Assembly: GCA_040905865.1 (NCBI GenBank)
Contig: JBBDQU010000085.1
Span: 112,295 to 176,294 of the forward strand
Reading direction: 5' to 3'
Length of the DNA stretch: 64,000 nt
Source of the DNA: Alphaproteobacteria bacterium
Lineage (GTDB): Bacteria; Pseudomonadota; Alphaproteobacteria; UBA8366; GCA-2717185
Within the stretch, counting starts at the first letter, position 1. The number at the start of each line of letters is the position of its first letter. This document shows positions 1-8,927 of this stretch, piece after piece. The position numbers were made by a program, and so were the translations under genes. Below the pieces are notes generated by a model. That model was not told the origin of the DNA and did no database searches. It worked only from the letters and a program-made list of their open reading frames with translations.

Positions 1-2
1 AC

Positions 3-227
3 AACATCACCGCCAACCAGGTCGTCGTCGGCGCCTATGACACCCGCGAGCCGGATGCGACGATGACGGCGGAGCAGATCCGGGCCCGCGTCAGCAAAAT
101 CCCCATGGGCCGCGAAGGCACGCCGCAGGACATGGCCGACCTGATCCGCTTCCTCGTCGGCCCCGGCGGCCATTACATTTCCGGCCAGACGATCCATTCC
201 AACGGCGCGGCCTTCATGAACGCCTGA
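3..227 (+). CDS. SDR family oxidoreductase, C-terminal fragment
   Basis: Open reading frame entering from the left edge; the last 74 residues are present. The fragment matches the C-terminal part of short-chain dehydrogenases/reductases: a segment reading IPMGREGTPQDMADLIRFLV followed by YISGQTIHSNG just before the end, which is the usual SDR C-terminal signature (G-R-x-G-x-P-x-D/E ... G-x-x-I-x-x-x-G). The Rossmann nucleotide-binding segment and the catalytic Ser-Tyr-Lys lie outside the window, so substrate cannot be inferred. A 14-bp palindrome (ACGCGAATTCGCGT) starts at the last base of the stop codon; it has no T-tract. comM starts about 100 bases downstream on the same strand. Confidence 0.85.
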   Translation, partial: NITANQVVVGAYDTREPDATMTAEQIRARVSKIPMGREGTPQDMADLIRFLVGPGGHYISGQTIHSNGAAFMNA

Positions 228-331
228 CGCGAATTCGCGTTATCGAGCCGCATTACCGGTTATACGCGCTGGCCAAACGCAACCATTCCCGGTAAAACAG
301 GATCATAACAGGAACATTTTCGGGTTTTGCG

Positions 332-1849
332 ATGGTCGCCAGGATCAATACGGTCGCCTTCCAGGGCGTGGATACGCTGGATATCGATGTGCAGGTGCAG
401 ATCGCCGGGGGCTTGCCGGCCTTCACCGTCGTCGGCCTGCCGGACAAGGCGGTGGCGGAAAGCCGGGAGCGGGTGCGCTCGGCGCTGGGCGCGCTGGGGC
501 TGGCGCTGCCGCCGAAGCGGATCACGGTCAACCTGTCGCCCGCCGACGTGCTGAAGGAAGGCAGCCATTTCGACCTGCCCATCGCGCTGGGGCTGCTGGT
601 CGCGATGGATGTGCTCCCGGGCGAGGACCTGATGGAGTACACGGCGCTGGGCGAACTGGCGCTGGACGGCGCGCTGACCCGGGTCGCGGGCGTCCTGCCC
701 GCCGCCATCGGCGCCGCCGCCAACGGGCGCGGGCTGATCTGCCCTGCGGCCTGCGGCGGGGAGGCGGCGTTCGCCGGGGAGCTTTCGGTGCTGGCCCCGC
801 CCACGCTGCTGGCGCTGATCAACCATTTCAAGGGCGTGCAGATCCTCGCGGCACCCGAACCGCAACTGGCCGAACCGGATGCGGCCTCGGCGCTCGACCT
901 CGCCGATATCAAGGGGCAGGAAACCGCCAAGCGGGCGCTGGAGGTGGCGGCGGCGGGCGCGCACAACCTGCTGATGATCGGCCCGCCCGGGTCGGGCAAG
1001 TCGATGCTGGCGGCGCGGCTGCCCGGCATCCTGCCGCCGATGGACCCGCGCGAGGCGCTGGACATCTCCATGGTGCATTCGGTCGCGGGGCTGCTGGCGG
1101 ACGGAAAACTCAGCCGCCAGCGGCCGTTTCGCGACCCGCATCATTCCGCCTCGCTGCCCGCCATGGTCGGCGGCGGCACGCGGGCGCAACCGGGGGAAAT
1201 CAGCCTCGCCCATAACGGGGTGCTGTTTCTCGACGAACTGCCGGAATTCGCAAGGCCCACGCTGGAGGCGCTGAGGCAGCCGATGGAAACCGGCCGCGCC
1301 GCCGTCGCGCGGGTCAACGCCCATGTCACCTACCCGGCGCGGTTCCAGATGATCGCGGCGATGAACCCCTGCCGCTGCGGCCATCTGGACGACGCGGAAC
1401 TGGCCTGCAGCCGCGCGCCGAAATGCGCCCGCGACTACCAGACGCGGATTTCCGGCCCGCTGTTCGACCGCATCGACCTGCACATGGATGTCCGCGCCGT
1501 CAGCGCCGCCGACCTGTCGCTGCCGCCGCCGGCGGAAGGCTCGGCCCAGGTGGCGGAACGGGTCGCCGCCGCCCGCGCCATCCAGTCCGCCCGCTACGCC
1601 GGAACCGACCCGCGCATCCGCACCAACGCCGAAGCCGACGGCGCGCTGCTGGAAAAGGTCGCCACCCCCGACGCGCCGGGCCGCACCCTGCTGACCGAGG
1701 CGGCGGAACGCATGAAACTGTCCGCGCGCGGCTACCACCGGGTGCTGCGGGTCGCGCGGACACTGGCCGATCTGGCTGGGGAGGAAGCGGTGCGGCGCAT
1801 CCATGTGGCGGAAGCGCTGTCGTACCGGCGGATCGCGCCGGTGGGGTGA
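332..1849 (+). CDS. comM: YifB/ComM family Mg-chelatase-like AAA ATPase
   Basis: A 505-residue protein of full family length. The N-terminal domain (about residues 1-175) is the ChlI-like/Lon-like fold. It is followed by an AAA+ module with Walker A GPPGSGKS (217-224) and Walker B VLFLDE (297-302), and then by a C-terminal Mg-chelatase domain ending RIHVAEALSYRRIAPVG. The Cys-rich MNPCRCGH insert is typical of the family. In naturally transformable bacteria ComM is a hexameric branch-migration helicase that helps integrate imported single-stranded DNA. The ATG start fits homologues beginning MVARINTVAFQG. Its 3' end is repeated imperfectly at 2330-2437. Confidence 0.95.
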   Translation: MVARINTVAFQGVDTLDIDVQVQIAGGLPAFTVVGLPDKAVAESRERVRSALGALGLALPPKRITVNLSPADVLKEGSHFDLPIALGLLVAMDVLPGEDLMEYTALGELALDGALTRVAGVLPAAIGAAANGRGLICPAACGGEAAFAGELSVLAPPTLLALINHFKGVQILAAPEPQLAEPDAASALDLADIKGQETAKRALEVAAAGAHNLLMIGPPGSGKSMLAARLPGILPPMDPREALDISMVHSVAGLLADGKLSRQRPFRDPHHSASLPAMVGGGTRAQPGEISLAHNGVLFLDELPEFARPTLEALRQPMETGRAAVARVNAHVTYPARFQMIAAMNPCRCGHLDDAELACSRAPKCARDYQTRISGPLFDRIDLHMDVRAVSAADLSLPPPAEGSAQVAERVAAARAIQSARYAGTDPRIRTNAEADGALLEKVATPDAPGRTLLTEAAERMKLSARGYHRVLRVARTLADLAGEEAVRRIHVAEALSYRRIAPVG

Positions 1850-1881
1850 GCCGCAGAAGCGCAAACAAGAGGGTAATTGCA

Positions 1882-2280
1882 ATGGCCGGAACGGCAATCG
1901 AGACATATCCGATTCACCTGGGTCGTGGCGCAACGGCGCAGCCCCAGCCCCGATATACCGGTGAGATGGGCTGGTACGAGGAATACGGGGAACGTCACGA
2001 CGATGACGGGGCCGAGGGCCGGCTGATGGCCATGCACCGCTTCACGAAGCCCTGGGACATGTGGGAGATGCATCCGCGCGGCAGCGAAGTGGTCCTGTGC
2101 ATCGCCGGATCGATCGCCCTGCTGCAGGAAATGGCGGACGGAAAGGTAAATACCGTCACGCTCGGCCCCGGCGAATACGCAATCAACGAGCCGGGAATCT
2201 GGCACACCGCCGATATCGACGGGGAAGCGACCGTGCTGTTCGTAACGGCGGGCCTGGACACGCAGCATCGGCCGCGATGA
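1882..2280 (+). CDS. Cupin domain protein
   Basis: A 132-residue single-domain protein. The central segment WEMHPRGSEVVLCIAGS (about residues 61-77) and the later PGEYAINEPGIWHTAD (96-111) look like the two cupin motifs, with His64, Glu69 and His108 as likely metal ligands. The substrate is unknown; small cupins of this shape are often annotated as epimerases, sensors or domains of unknown function. The ATG follows a weak ribosome-binding sequence (AAGAGGG). It lies between comM and a second, decayed copy of the comM 3' end, so it may have been captured together with that duplication. Confidence 0.75.
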   Translation: MAGTAIETYPIHLGRGATAQPQPRYTGEMGWYEEYGERHDDDGAEGRLMAMHRFTKPWDMWEMHPRGSEVVLCIAGSIALLQEMADGKVNTVTLGPGEYAINEPGIWHTADIDGEATVLFVTAGLDTQHRPR

Positions 2281-2329
2281 GGGCGGCGGCGCAACGTCAT
2301 TCAGTCAGAACGCTGCGCCGAACCGCCGA

Positions 2330-2437
2330 ATGCTCAGGGTCGCGCAGACGCTGGCCGATCTGGTGGGGGTGGAAACGGCGCGGCGCATCCATGTAGCGAA
2401 TGCGCTATCGTACCGGCGGATCGCGTCGGTGGGTTAA
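2330..2437 (+). pseudogene. Diverged duplicate of the comM 3' end
   Basis: This stretch encodes MLRVAQTLADLVG, then VETARRIHVANALSYRRIASVG and a stop codon. It parallels the last 36 codons of comM (VLRVARTLADLAG ... RRIHVAEALSYRRIAPVG). The match is clear in both nucleotides and reading frame over about 108 bases, and fades upstream of 2330. There is no ComM ATPase domain in front of it, so it is a remnant rather than a gene. It forms the boundary between normal high-GC sequence and the AT-rich pentapeptide-repeat gene that follows, as expected of an integration or recombination scar at the comM 3' end. Confidence 0.85.
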
Positions 2438-2488
2438 CTTAGACGGGTAAATTGCAAATATTTTTACATGCTTGAGATGAGAATATAC

Positions 2489-3682
2489 ATGGCAAATCAG
2501 GAACAACTTGAAAGACTATTAGAGGGAGTTGAAACTTGGAACAAATGGCGCATCCGAGAACCAGACACCATAATCGATCTCGTAAACGCTGATCTTAGAG
2601 ATGCATACTTACCAGGCATAAACTTACGAAACGCTCAACTCGCTCGGTGCGACTTACGCGACGCAGTTCTAGACGGCGCGAACGTTATTGAAGCTGTAGC
2701 CTCCAATGCGAACCTGACAGGGGCGCAATTACAAAATGCGGATTTTACTGGAGCAAACGCGAGATATCTAAACCTCACATCTGTTCAAGCAAAATTGGCT
2801 GTTTTCAATGGCGCACTATTACGGAACGCGATTTTAACAAGTGCGGACTTAGAGGGTGCCGATTTAAGTAACGTAAATTTGAAAGACGCGAATGCGGTTC
2901 GTACAAATTTAAGCAAAGCAAAATTAAAAAGCACTGACTTTCGAGATGCAAAGATGGATCATGCTGTATTTGATGCCGCCGAGATTGAGTATGGAGATTT
3001 TCGACGATGCAATTTAAATCGAGCAACATTTGTATTTGCAAAATTGAATTTTTCCCGCTTTCGAAACGCCAATTTACAAAGTATTGAATTACGCGGTGCA
3101 GATATAAAGAAGGCAGATTTTAGAAGAGCTAATAATTTAAGCTGCGAAATATTGTCATTGGCAAAAAATTGGGAACAGTCTTATCGAGACCACGAGTTAT
3201 CTTGTGGTGAAAGTATTCCCGAATTTCTTGAAGGCACTTTGATAGTATCTAACAATACGGATCAATTTTTTTCGGAAATGAGTTCGATATGGAATGAATC
3301 CATTCCAGATGAGCAAAGAGCAGATCAAGTATTACAATCAAGAACATCTCTTGAAGATCTTGTAGAGGAATTAGATACTTTTAATAATGTTCTTCGAGGA
3401 CGAATTGGACATAATAACCCGCCTGATTCTATGGTTTCTGAAGAAGTAATAAAGCAACTCAAGTCGGAAATTCTTGCGGGCATTGAACTTCATGCTGCTC
3501 CTCGTCCGAATAAACAATACCTTCGCACATTGAACCAAACCTTACATCAGTTCCGTCAGTGGTTGCAGCCAAGGATTGACAAGGCCGCAGACACAATAAT
3601 TGTTGCAGGCGCGGTGAGTTTGGTTGCTAAACTCAGCAAAGCTTGGGATGAAATCAAGGCGCTTATTGATATGCTTAACTAA
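2489..3682 (+). CDS. Pentapeptide-repeat protein with C-terminal IGHNNPPD motif, foreign origin
   Basis: A 397-residue protein. Residues 30-216 are tandem A(D/N)Lxx-type pentapeptide repeats (NADLR, NANLT, NADFT, GADLS, GADIK), expected to form a right-handed quadrilateral beta-helix. Residues 217-305 are a non-repetitive acidic region, and 306-313 read IGHNNPPD. The C-terminus (about 345-397) is helical with a hydrophobic stretch TIIVAGAVSLVA (369-380). I chose ATG 2489 because it gives the usual MANQEQLERLLEGVETWNKW beginning and has GAGATGAGA in front; an in-frame ATG at 2468 is the alternative. Base and codon use are strikingly AT-rich against all neighbours, so it was acquired by transfer. 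Molecular function unknown. Confidence 0.85.
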   Translation: MANQEQLERLLEGVETWNKWRIREPDTIIDLVNADLRDAYLPGINLRNAQLARCDLRDAVLDGANVIEAVASNANLTGAQLQNADFTGANARYLNLTSVQAKLAVFNGALLRNAILTSADLEGADLSNVNLKDANAVRTNLSKAKLKSTDFRDAKMDHAVFDAAEIEYGDFRRCNLNRATFVFAKLNFSRFRNANLQSIELRGADIKKADFRRANNLSCEILSLAKNWEQSYRDHELSCGESIPEFLEGTLIVSNNTDQFFSEMSSIWNESIPDEQRADQVLQSRTSLEDLVEELDTFNNVLRGRIGHNNPPDSMVSEEVIKQLKSEILAGIELHAAPRPNKQYLRTLNQTLHQFRQWLQPRIDKAADTIIVAGAVSLVAKLSKAWDEIKALIDMLN

Positions 3683-3720
3683 TAACTCGTTGAACTGACA
3701 ATAGCATTACAATACCCACC

Positions 3721-4659
3721 CTACCCAAACGGCGACACCACGCCCTTGCTTGCCGTAATCGCGCCGTAATAGTCCGGTTCGCGGTTGCCGGCGAAGTTCC
3801 AGCGGTTTTTCTGGATATCGGCGCACCAGTCGAGGTCGCATTTCGCCACGATCAACTCGTCGCCCATCGTCTGGCACTGCGCGATGATTTCGCCGGTCGG
3901 GGCGATGATGCAGCTTTCGCCGATCAGCTCGCAGCCTTCCTCCACCCCCGCCTTGGCGGTGCCGATCACGAAGGTGCCGTTCTGGTAGGCGCCGGCCTGC
4001 ATGACCAGGTGGTTGTGGAAATCGGCCAGGCGGTTGAGGCCCGGCGCCGGGGCGAAGAAGCGCGGGGTGTTGTAGCCGAGCATGATGACCTCCACCCCCT
4101 GCATGCCCATCACGCGGTAGGTTTCGGGCCAGCGGCGGTCGTTGCAGATGCACATGCCCATCACGCCGCCGAAGGCCTGGAACACCGGGAAGCCGAGATT
4201 GCCCGGTTCGAAATAGCGCTTTTCCAGATGCTGGAAGGGCCGTTCGGGTTCGTATTCCGCATGGCCGGGCAGGTGGGTCTTGCGGTATTTGCCGACGATG
4301 TCGCCGGATTTTTCGACCAGGATCGCGGTGTTGTAATGATGCACCGCGCCACCCTCGGTGACCTTTTCCGCGTAGCCGAGATAGAAGCCGACGCCACGTT
4401 TCCTGGCTTCGTCGAACAGCGGCTGCGTCGCCGCGTTCGGCATCTCGGTTTCGAACCAGGCATCGACCTCCGCCGGGTCGGTCATGTACCAGCGCGGGAA
4501 AAACGTCGTCAGCGTCAGTTCGGGAAACACGACCAGGTCGCAGCCCCGGTCCGCGCCCTGCCGCAGCATGGTGAGCAGCCGCTGCACCACCGCCTGCCGG
4601 CCTTCGTCCCTGGCAATGGGGCCCATCTGGGCGGAACCGATGGTGACGATGCGGGGCAT
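3721..4659 (-). CDS. N-carbamoyl-D-amino acid hydrolase (nitrilase superfamily)
   Basis: A 312-residue carbon-nitrogen hydrolase. The catalytic triad is in the family positions: Glu47 in FPELTLTT, Lys127 in KYRKTHLPG and Cys172 in CICNDRRWPE. Full length and these contexts match D-carbamoylases, which release a D-amino acid, CO2 and ammonia from N-carbamoyl-D-amino acids in hydantoin or pyrimidine breakdown. No hydantoinase gene is nearby. It is the last gene of a minus-strand run that begins with hisB and is separated from the HIT gene by about 18 bases. Other amidase substrates in the nitrilase superfamily remain possible. Confidence 0.88.
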   Translation of the reverse strand: MPRIVTIGSAQMGPIARDEGRQAVVQRLLTMLRQGADRGCDLVVFPELTLTTFFPRWYMTDPAEVDAWFETEMPNAATQPLFDEARKRGVGFYLGYAEKVTEGGAVHHYNTAILVEKSGDIVGKYRKTHLPGHAEYEPERPFQHLEKRYFEPGNLGFPVFQAFGGVMGMCICNDRRWPETYRVMGMQGVEVIMLGYNTPRFFAPAPGLNRLADFHNHLVMQAGAYQNGTFVIGTAKAGVEEGCELIGESCIIAPTGEIIAQCQTMGDELIVAKCDLDWCADIQKNRWNFAGNREPDYYGAITASKGVVSPFG

Positions 4660-4677
4660 GGCGGTGGTTCCTTCCGG

Positions 4678-5046
4678 TTACTGTTTCGGAATCATGCCGC
4701 CCATGTCGCGGCCGCCGAACACATGGATATGCAGGTGCGGGACCTCCTGGCGGCTGTCCTTCCCGTGATTGGCGAGGATGCGGTAGCCGCTGTCCGCCAC
4801 CCCGGCCTCGCGCGCGACCCTGCCGACCGCGCGCAGCAGCGCGGCCATTTCGGCGTCCGAGGCGTTTTCGGAAAAATCCGCCATCGAGACGTAACGGCCC
4901 TTCGGGATCACGAGGATGTGGGTCGGCGCCTGCGGGGCGATATCGCGGAAGGCGAGGGTGTGTTCGTCTTCATGCACCCTGTCGCAGGGGATTTCGCCGC
5001 GCAGGATTTTCGCGAAAATATTGTTGTCGTCGTAACTGTCGGCCAT
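4678..5046 (-). CDS. HIT (histidine triad) family protein
   Basis: A 122-residue HINT-type nucleotide hydrolase/transferase. The triad HLHIHVF (His104, His106, His108) lies near the C-terminus, as in the family. The N-terminal NNIFAKILRGEIPCDRV is the standard HINT beginning. Such proteins hydrolyse adenosine phosphoramidates and related nucleotides in the cytoplasm. The gene starts 12 bases after the hisE stop and so is probably cotranscribed with the his genes, an association that is common in alphaproteobacteria. Confidence 0.93.
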   Translation of the reverse strand: MADSYDDNNIFAKILRGEIPCDRVHEDEHTLAFRDIAPQAPTHILVIPKGRYVSMADFSENASDAEMAALLRAVGRVAREAGVADSGYRILANHGKDSRQEVPHLHIHVFGGRDMGGMIPKQ

Positions 5047-5058
5047 CGATACCCCCCT

Positions 5059-5397
5059 TCAGGATTTCCCGCGCGATTGCTTTTCGGCGATGCCGGAAAC
5101 ACCCTCGCGTTCGGCCAGCACCCGCCAGACCTCGGACGGGTCCAGCCCCCGGTCGGCCCAGAGCACCAGCAGGTGATACAGCAGGTCGGCGGATTCCCCG
5201 GCCAACGCGGCCCTGTCCTCGCCCAGCGCGGCGATGACGGTTTCCACCGCCTCCTCGCCCACCTTCTGCGCGATCTTTTCCGTGCCGCGGGTCAGCAGCT
5301 TCGCCGTGTAGCTGGCATCGGGGTCGCCGCCCTTGCGGCTTTCGATCACCGCGAACAGGCGCTCCAGCACCAGCGCATTTTCCCGTGCATTGCTCAT
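5059..5397 (-). CDS. hisE: Phosphoribosyl-ATP diphosphatase
   Basis: A 112-residue all-alpha pyrophosphohydrolase of the MazG-like fold. The segment QKVGEEAVETVIAA provides the metal-binding E-x-x-E, and ESADLLYHLLVLW supplies the downstream E-x-x-D. It converts phosphoribosyl-ATP to phosphoribosyl-AMP in step 2 of histidine synthesis. ATG 5397 gives the usual length; the longer upstream frame has no family similarity. It lies 43 bases downstream of hisF in the minus-strand his operon. hisI is separate and not in the window. Confidence 0.94.
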   Translation of the reverse strand: MSNARENALVLERLFAVIESRKGGDPDASYTAKLLTRGTEKIAQKVGEEAVETVIAALGEDRAALAGESADLLYHLLVLWADRGLDPSEVWRVLAEREGVSGIAEKQSRGKS

Positions 5398-5440
5398 GGC
5401 GTTCTGATTAGCAGATTTGTTTCGGGCTGTCAGGCGGTTG

Positions 5441-6199
5441 TCAGGTCCGCATCGGCACGCCGGCGGCGGCCATATGCGCCTTCGCCTCGCCGATGGAGAA
5501 TTCGCCGAAATGGAAGATCGAGGCGGCGAGCACCGCCGTCGCATGGCCTTCGCGAATGCCGTCCACCAGATGGTCCAGGGCGCCGACGCCGCCGCTGGCG
5601 ATCACCGGCACCGGGATCGCATCGGCCATGGCGCGGGTCAGCGGCAGGTCGAAGCCCTGGCGCGTGCCGTCGCGGTCCATCGAGGTCAGCAGGATTTCGC
5701 CGGCGCCGTTGGCGACCATGCGGCGCGCCCAGTCGATGGCGTCGATCCCGGTCCGTTCGCGCCCGCCATGGGTGAAGATTTCCCATTTGCCGGGGCCGGT
5801 GGATTTGGCGTCGATGGCGACGACGATGCATTGCGCGCCGAACCGTTCCGAGGCCGCGGCGACGAATTCCGGATGATGCACCGCGGCGGTATTGATCGAC
5901 ACCTTGTCCGCCCCGGCGAGCAGCAGCCTGCGGATATCCTCCACCGTGCGGACGCCGCCGCCGACGGTCAGCGGCATGAAACACTGCGAGGCCGTGCCCG
6001 CGACCACGTCGTAGATCGTGTCGCGGTTTTCATGGCTGGCGCCGATATCGAGGAAGCAGAGCTCGTCCGCGCCCGCCGCGTCGTAGACGCGCGCCTGTTC
6101 CACCGGGTCGCCCGCGTCGCGCAGGTCGACGAAGTTCACCCCCTTTACGACGCGGCCGTCCTTCACGTCCAGGCAGGGGATGACGCGCGCTTTCAGCAT
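5441..6199 (-). CDS. hisF: Imidazole glycerol phosphate synthase, cyclase subunit
   Basis: A 252-residue (beta/alpha)8 barrel with catalytic Asp11 ([11 protein letters not shown]) and Asp130 (CIVVAID) exactly in the family positions. With HisH it makes imidazole glycerol phosphate and AICAR from PRFAR and glutamine-derived ammonia. It begins one base after the hisA stop codon, so translation is likely coupled. A standard housekeeping copy with no missing residue seen. Confidence 0.97.
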   Translation of the reverse strand: MLKARVIPCLDVKDGRVVKGVNFVDLRDAGDPVEQARVYDAAGADELCFLDIGASHENRDTIYDVVAGTASQCFMPLTVGGGVRTVEDIRRLLLAGADKVSINTAAVHHPEFVAAASERFGAQCIVVAIDAKSTGPGKWEIFTHGGRERTGIDAIDWARRMVANGAGEILLTSMDRDGTRQGFDLPLTRAMADAIPVPVIASGGVGALDHLVDGIREGHATAVLAASIFHFGEFSIGEAKAHMAAAGVPMRT

Positions 6200-6200
6200 C

Positions 6201-6923
6201 TCAGCTTTCCTTCAGGGCGGCGATGGCGGCGGCCAGATCGAGGCTGCCGTCATACAGCGCCCGGCCGCTGATCGCCCCGGCGATGCTGCCGCGCGCCTTC
6301 AGCGCCACAAGATCGTCCAGCGAGGCGACGCCGCCGCTGGCGATCACGGGAATGGACGTCGCCGCCGCCAGCGCCGCGGTGCCGTCCACATTCACGCCGC
6401 GCATCATGCCGTCGCGGTCGATATCGGTGTAGACAATCGCCGCCACCCCGGCGCCGGCGAAGCGCATGGCGAGGTCTTGCGCCGTCATTTCGCTCTGTTC
6501 GGCCCAGCCTTCGACCGCGACCCGGCCGCCACGCGCATCGATGCCGACCGCGACCCGGCCCGGCCATCGATCGCAGGCTTCGATCACCATCGCCGGGTTC
6601 TTCAGCGCGACGGTGCCGAGCACGATGCGGCTGACGCCGCGCGCGATCCAGTCCGCCGCCGTTTCCAGCGTGCGGATGCCGCCGCCCAGCTGCACCGGCA
6701 CATCGACCGCCGCCAGGATCGCATCGACCGCATCGCCGTTGACCGGTCGGCCGGCGAAGGCGCCGTTCAGGTCGACCACGTGAATCCATTCGCAGCCCGC
6801 ATCGGCGAACTGTTTCGCCTGCGCGCCGGGATCGTTGCTGAACACCGTGGCGTCATCCATTTCGCCGCGCCGCAGCCGGACGCAGGCGCCGTCCTTCAGG
6901 TCGATTGCCGGGTACAGGATCAT
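6201..6923 (-). CDS. hisA: Phosphoribosylformimino-AICAR ribotide isomerase
   Basis: A 240-residue (beta/alpha)8 barrel starting [12 protein letters not shown], with catalytic Asp8. The VDLNGAFAG and [12 protein letters not shown] phosphate-binding motifs are present, as is TDIDRDGM, which carries the second catalytic Asp. It catalyses the Amadori rearrangement of ProFAR to PRFAR. I chose ATG 6923 because it gives the canonical N-terminus and overlaps the stop of the upstream GNAT gene by 4 bases (ATGA arrangement), which implies translational coupling. Confidence 0.97.
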   Translation of the reverse strand: MILYPAIDLKDGACVRLRRGEMDDATVFSNDPGAQAKQFADAGCEWIHVVDLNGAFAGRPVNGDAVDAILAAVDVPVQLGGGIRTLETAADWIARGVSRIVLGTVALKNPAMVIEACDRWPGRVAVGIDARGGRVAVEGWAEQSEMTAQDLAMRFAGAGVAAIVYTDIDRDGMMRGVNVDGTAALAAATSIPVIASGGVASLDDLVALKARGSIAGAISGRALYDGSLDLAAAIAALKES

Positions 6924-7447
6924 GCGCCGGCCTGCAGGTCCTTGTAGTAATAATAACCCTCGACCCATGCGCCGTTGACGAAGGCGTATTTGGGATGGGT
7001 CGCGAATTTTATGTAGCCCGCATGCTCATACAGGGCGATGGCCGCTTCCTGCGTGGCGCGCACATCGAGGTTGAGCACGAGGAATCCGTCCCGGCGCGCC
7101 TCTTCCTCGACCGTCCGGGTCAGCAGCCGGGCAAGCCCGTGCCCGCGCGCCCAGGGCGCCACGAAATTCGATGTCAGGGTCGCGGAGGACGCCTGCGCCT
7201 CGTTGTTGCGCGACGGGCGGACCAGCGTGGCGGAGCCGACGGTGACGCCGTCCAGCCGCCCGATGAACAGCGTGCGTTCCGGCACCAGCAGCGCGCCGCG
7301 CCAGAAATTTTCCAGCACCTGCCGCGGCGGCGCTTTCAGCCAGCCGAACCCGCCGCCTTCCGCGATTGCGGATTCGGCGGCGTCGCACAGTTCGTGCAGA
7401 TCCGACCCGTTGATTTCCCTGGCCTTGGATACTTCTATATTCGCCAT
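6920..7447 (-). CDS. GNAT family N-acetyltransferase in the his operon
   Basis: A 175-residue acetyltransferase-fold protein. The likely acetyl-CoA-binding motif A is [20 protein letters not shown] later segment, [21 protein letters not shown], is the typical GNAT beta5-alpha4 region. The acceptor is unknown. It lies between hisH and hisA, overlaps hisA by 4 bases and starts 14 bases downstream of hisH, so it is a member of the his transcript. A role tied to histidine metabolism is only suggested by this position. Confidence 0.85.
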   Translation of the reverse strand: MANIEVSKAREINGSDLHELCDAAESAIAEGGGFGWLKAPPRQVLENFWRGALLVPERTLFIGRLDGVTVGSATLVRPSRNNEAQASSATLTSNFVAPWARGHGLARLLTRTVEEEARRDGFLVLNLDVRATQEAAIALYEHAGYIKFATHPKYAFVNGAWVEGYYYYKDLQAGA

Positions 7448-7461
7448 TGCCCCGTCCCGGT

Positions 7462-8088
7462 TTACGGATTCCAGTTAAGGAAATTTTCGATCAGGCGCAA
7501 TCCCAGCGCCTGGCTCTTTTCCGGATGAAACTGCGTCCCCACAAAATTGTCCCGTCCGACGATGGCGGTGATCGCGCCGCCGTAATCGGCCGTCGCCAGA
7601 ACCTCGCCGTCATGCGCGGCGGCAAGATGATAGCTGTGCACAAAATACATATGGGGGTCCGGGCCGAGCCCCGCCACCAGCGGATGTGCGCCCCGGATCG
7701 AAAGATTGTTCCAGCCCATATGCGGAATCTTCAGCGCCGGATCGGCCGGCGCGATCGCCGCCACATCGCCCTCGATCCAGCCGAATCCGTCATGCACGCC
7801 GTGTTCGAGCCCGCGCGTCGCCATCAGCTGCATACCGACGCAGATGCCGAGAAACGGACGGCCGCCCCGGATCACCGTTTCCTCCAGCGCGTCCAGCATG
7901 CCGTCCAGCGCCAGCAGCCCGCGGCGGCAATCGCCGAAGGCGCCGACGCCGGGCAGGACGATCCGGTCCGCGCGGCGCACATCCGCCGCCCGCGCGGTGA
8001 CCAGCACGTCATGCCCGCCGACATGTTCGAACGCCTTCGCGGCGGAGCGCAGGTTACCCGAGCCGTAATCGATAATGGCGACCGTCAT
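7462..8088 (-). CDS. hisH: Imidazole glycerol phosphate synthase, glutamine amidotransferase subunit
   Basis: A 208-residue class I glutamine amidotransferase. The catalytic triad is Cys83 in GICVGMQLM and His188 and Glu190 in [10 protein letters not shown]. It hydrolyses glutamine and channels ammonia to HisF. It is second in the minus-strand operon, about 70 bases downstream of hisB. The start ATG gives the canonical [14 protein letters not shown] beginning. Confidence 0.97.
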   Translation of the reverse strand: MTVAIIDYGSGNLRSAAKAFEHVGGHDVLVTARAADVRRADRIVLPGVGAFGDCRRGLLALDGMLDALEETVIRGGRPFLGICVGMQLMATRGLEHGVHDGFGWIEGDVAAIAPADPALKIPHMGWNNLSIRGAHPLVAGLGPDPHMYFVHSYHLAAAHDGEVLATADYGGAITAIVGRDNFVGTQFHPEKSQALGLRLIENFLNWNP

Positions 8089-8156
8089 CGGCCTGTCTGC
8101 TTTCCCACAAGGTTAACGGGCGGTCGGGCGGCCGCCGCAATGAAACGAAACGCGAA

Positions 8157-8756
8157 TTACATCGATCCGCCGAGCACGCCCTTTGTCGATGGAATGGCGT
8201 CAGCCTGTCTTGCGTCGATTTCAACCGCCTGGCGCAGCGCCCGCGCCAGCCCCTTGAAACAGGATTCGACGATATGGTGGTTGTTGTCGCCATACAGGTT
8301 TTCGACATGCAGCGTGATGCCGGCCGACTGCGCGAAGGCCTGGAACCATTCCTTGAACAGTTCGGTGTCCATATCGCCCAGTTTCGGCCGCGAGAAACCA
8401 ACCTTCCAGACAAGATAGGGCCGGTTCGAACAATCCAGCGCAACCCGCGTCAGCGTTTCATCCATCGGAATCAGCGCCGAACCGTAGCGGCGGATGCCGG
8501 CGCGGCCGCCCAGCGCCTTCGACACCGCCTCGCCGACCACATAGCCGGAATCCTCGGTCGTGTGATGGAAGTCGATATGCAGGTCGCCTTCGGCGCGCAG
8601 GGTCAGGTCGATCAGGCTGTGCCGCGAAAGCTGCTCCAGCATGTGGTCCAGGAACCCGATCCCGGTCTTCACGTCGTAGCGTCCGGTCCCGTCGAGATCG
8701 ATACTCGCGGAAATCCTGGTCTCCTTCGTATTACGTTCGACTGTCGCCGCCCGCAT
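8157..8756 (-). CDS. hisB: Imidazoleglycerol-phosphate dehydratase
   Basis: A 199-residue monofunctional IGPD, without the histidinol-phosphatase domain found in enterobacteria. It carries the duplicated His-rich metal motifs [14 protein letters not shown] and [18 protein letters not shown], which bind the manganese ions. It dehydrates imidazole glycerol phosphate to imidazole acetol phosphate. ATG 8756 gives the family start [15 protein letters not shown]; the very long upstream extension of the open frame is antisense to the neighbouring gene. This is the first gene of the his run, so its promoter should lie at 8757-8927, back to back with the M48 protease gene. Confidence 0.96.
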   Translation of the reverse strand: MRAATVERNTKETRISASIDLDGTGRYDVKTGIGFLDHMLEQLSRHSLIDLTLRAEGDLHIDFHHTTEDSGYVVGEAVSKALGGRAGIRRYGSALIPMDETLTRVALDCSNRPYLVWKVGFSRPKLGDMDTELFKEWFQAFAQSAGITLHVENLYGDNNHHIVESCFKGLARALRQAVEIDARQADAIPSTKGVLGGSM

Positions 8757-8927
8757 GACGCACCTCCAATGGCTGAATCGGGCGCTTTTTAACAGTGCCT
8801 GCGCCAAAGCGCCAGCAAGGAAGGGCGCGGCGGCCCGATTTCGGACGACACGGCGATGAGTTTTCGCGGTTTTCGGCGGCTCCCATAATGTGGCATAATT
8901 GCATAAGTCTTTTGGGGATACCGCATT

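Noticed and set aside
227-240. Palindrome ACGCGAATTCGCGT after the SDR gene as a terminator
   Set aside because: Only 7-bp arms, no loop and no T-tract; too short to claim.
260-1933. Long open frame on the minus strand across comM (557 codons)
   Set aside because: Antisense to a full-length, motif-complete comM; low-complexity Arg/Gln/His-rich translation typical of the complement of high-GC genes.
4009-5775. 588-codon open frame on the plus strand over the N-carbamoylase, HIT and hisE/hisF genes
   Set aside because: Antisense to four recognised genes; composition is Arg/His/Ala-rich with no domain.
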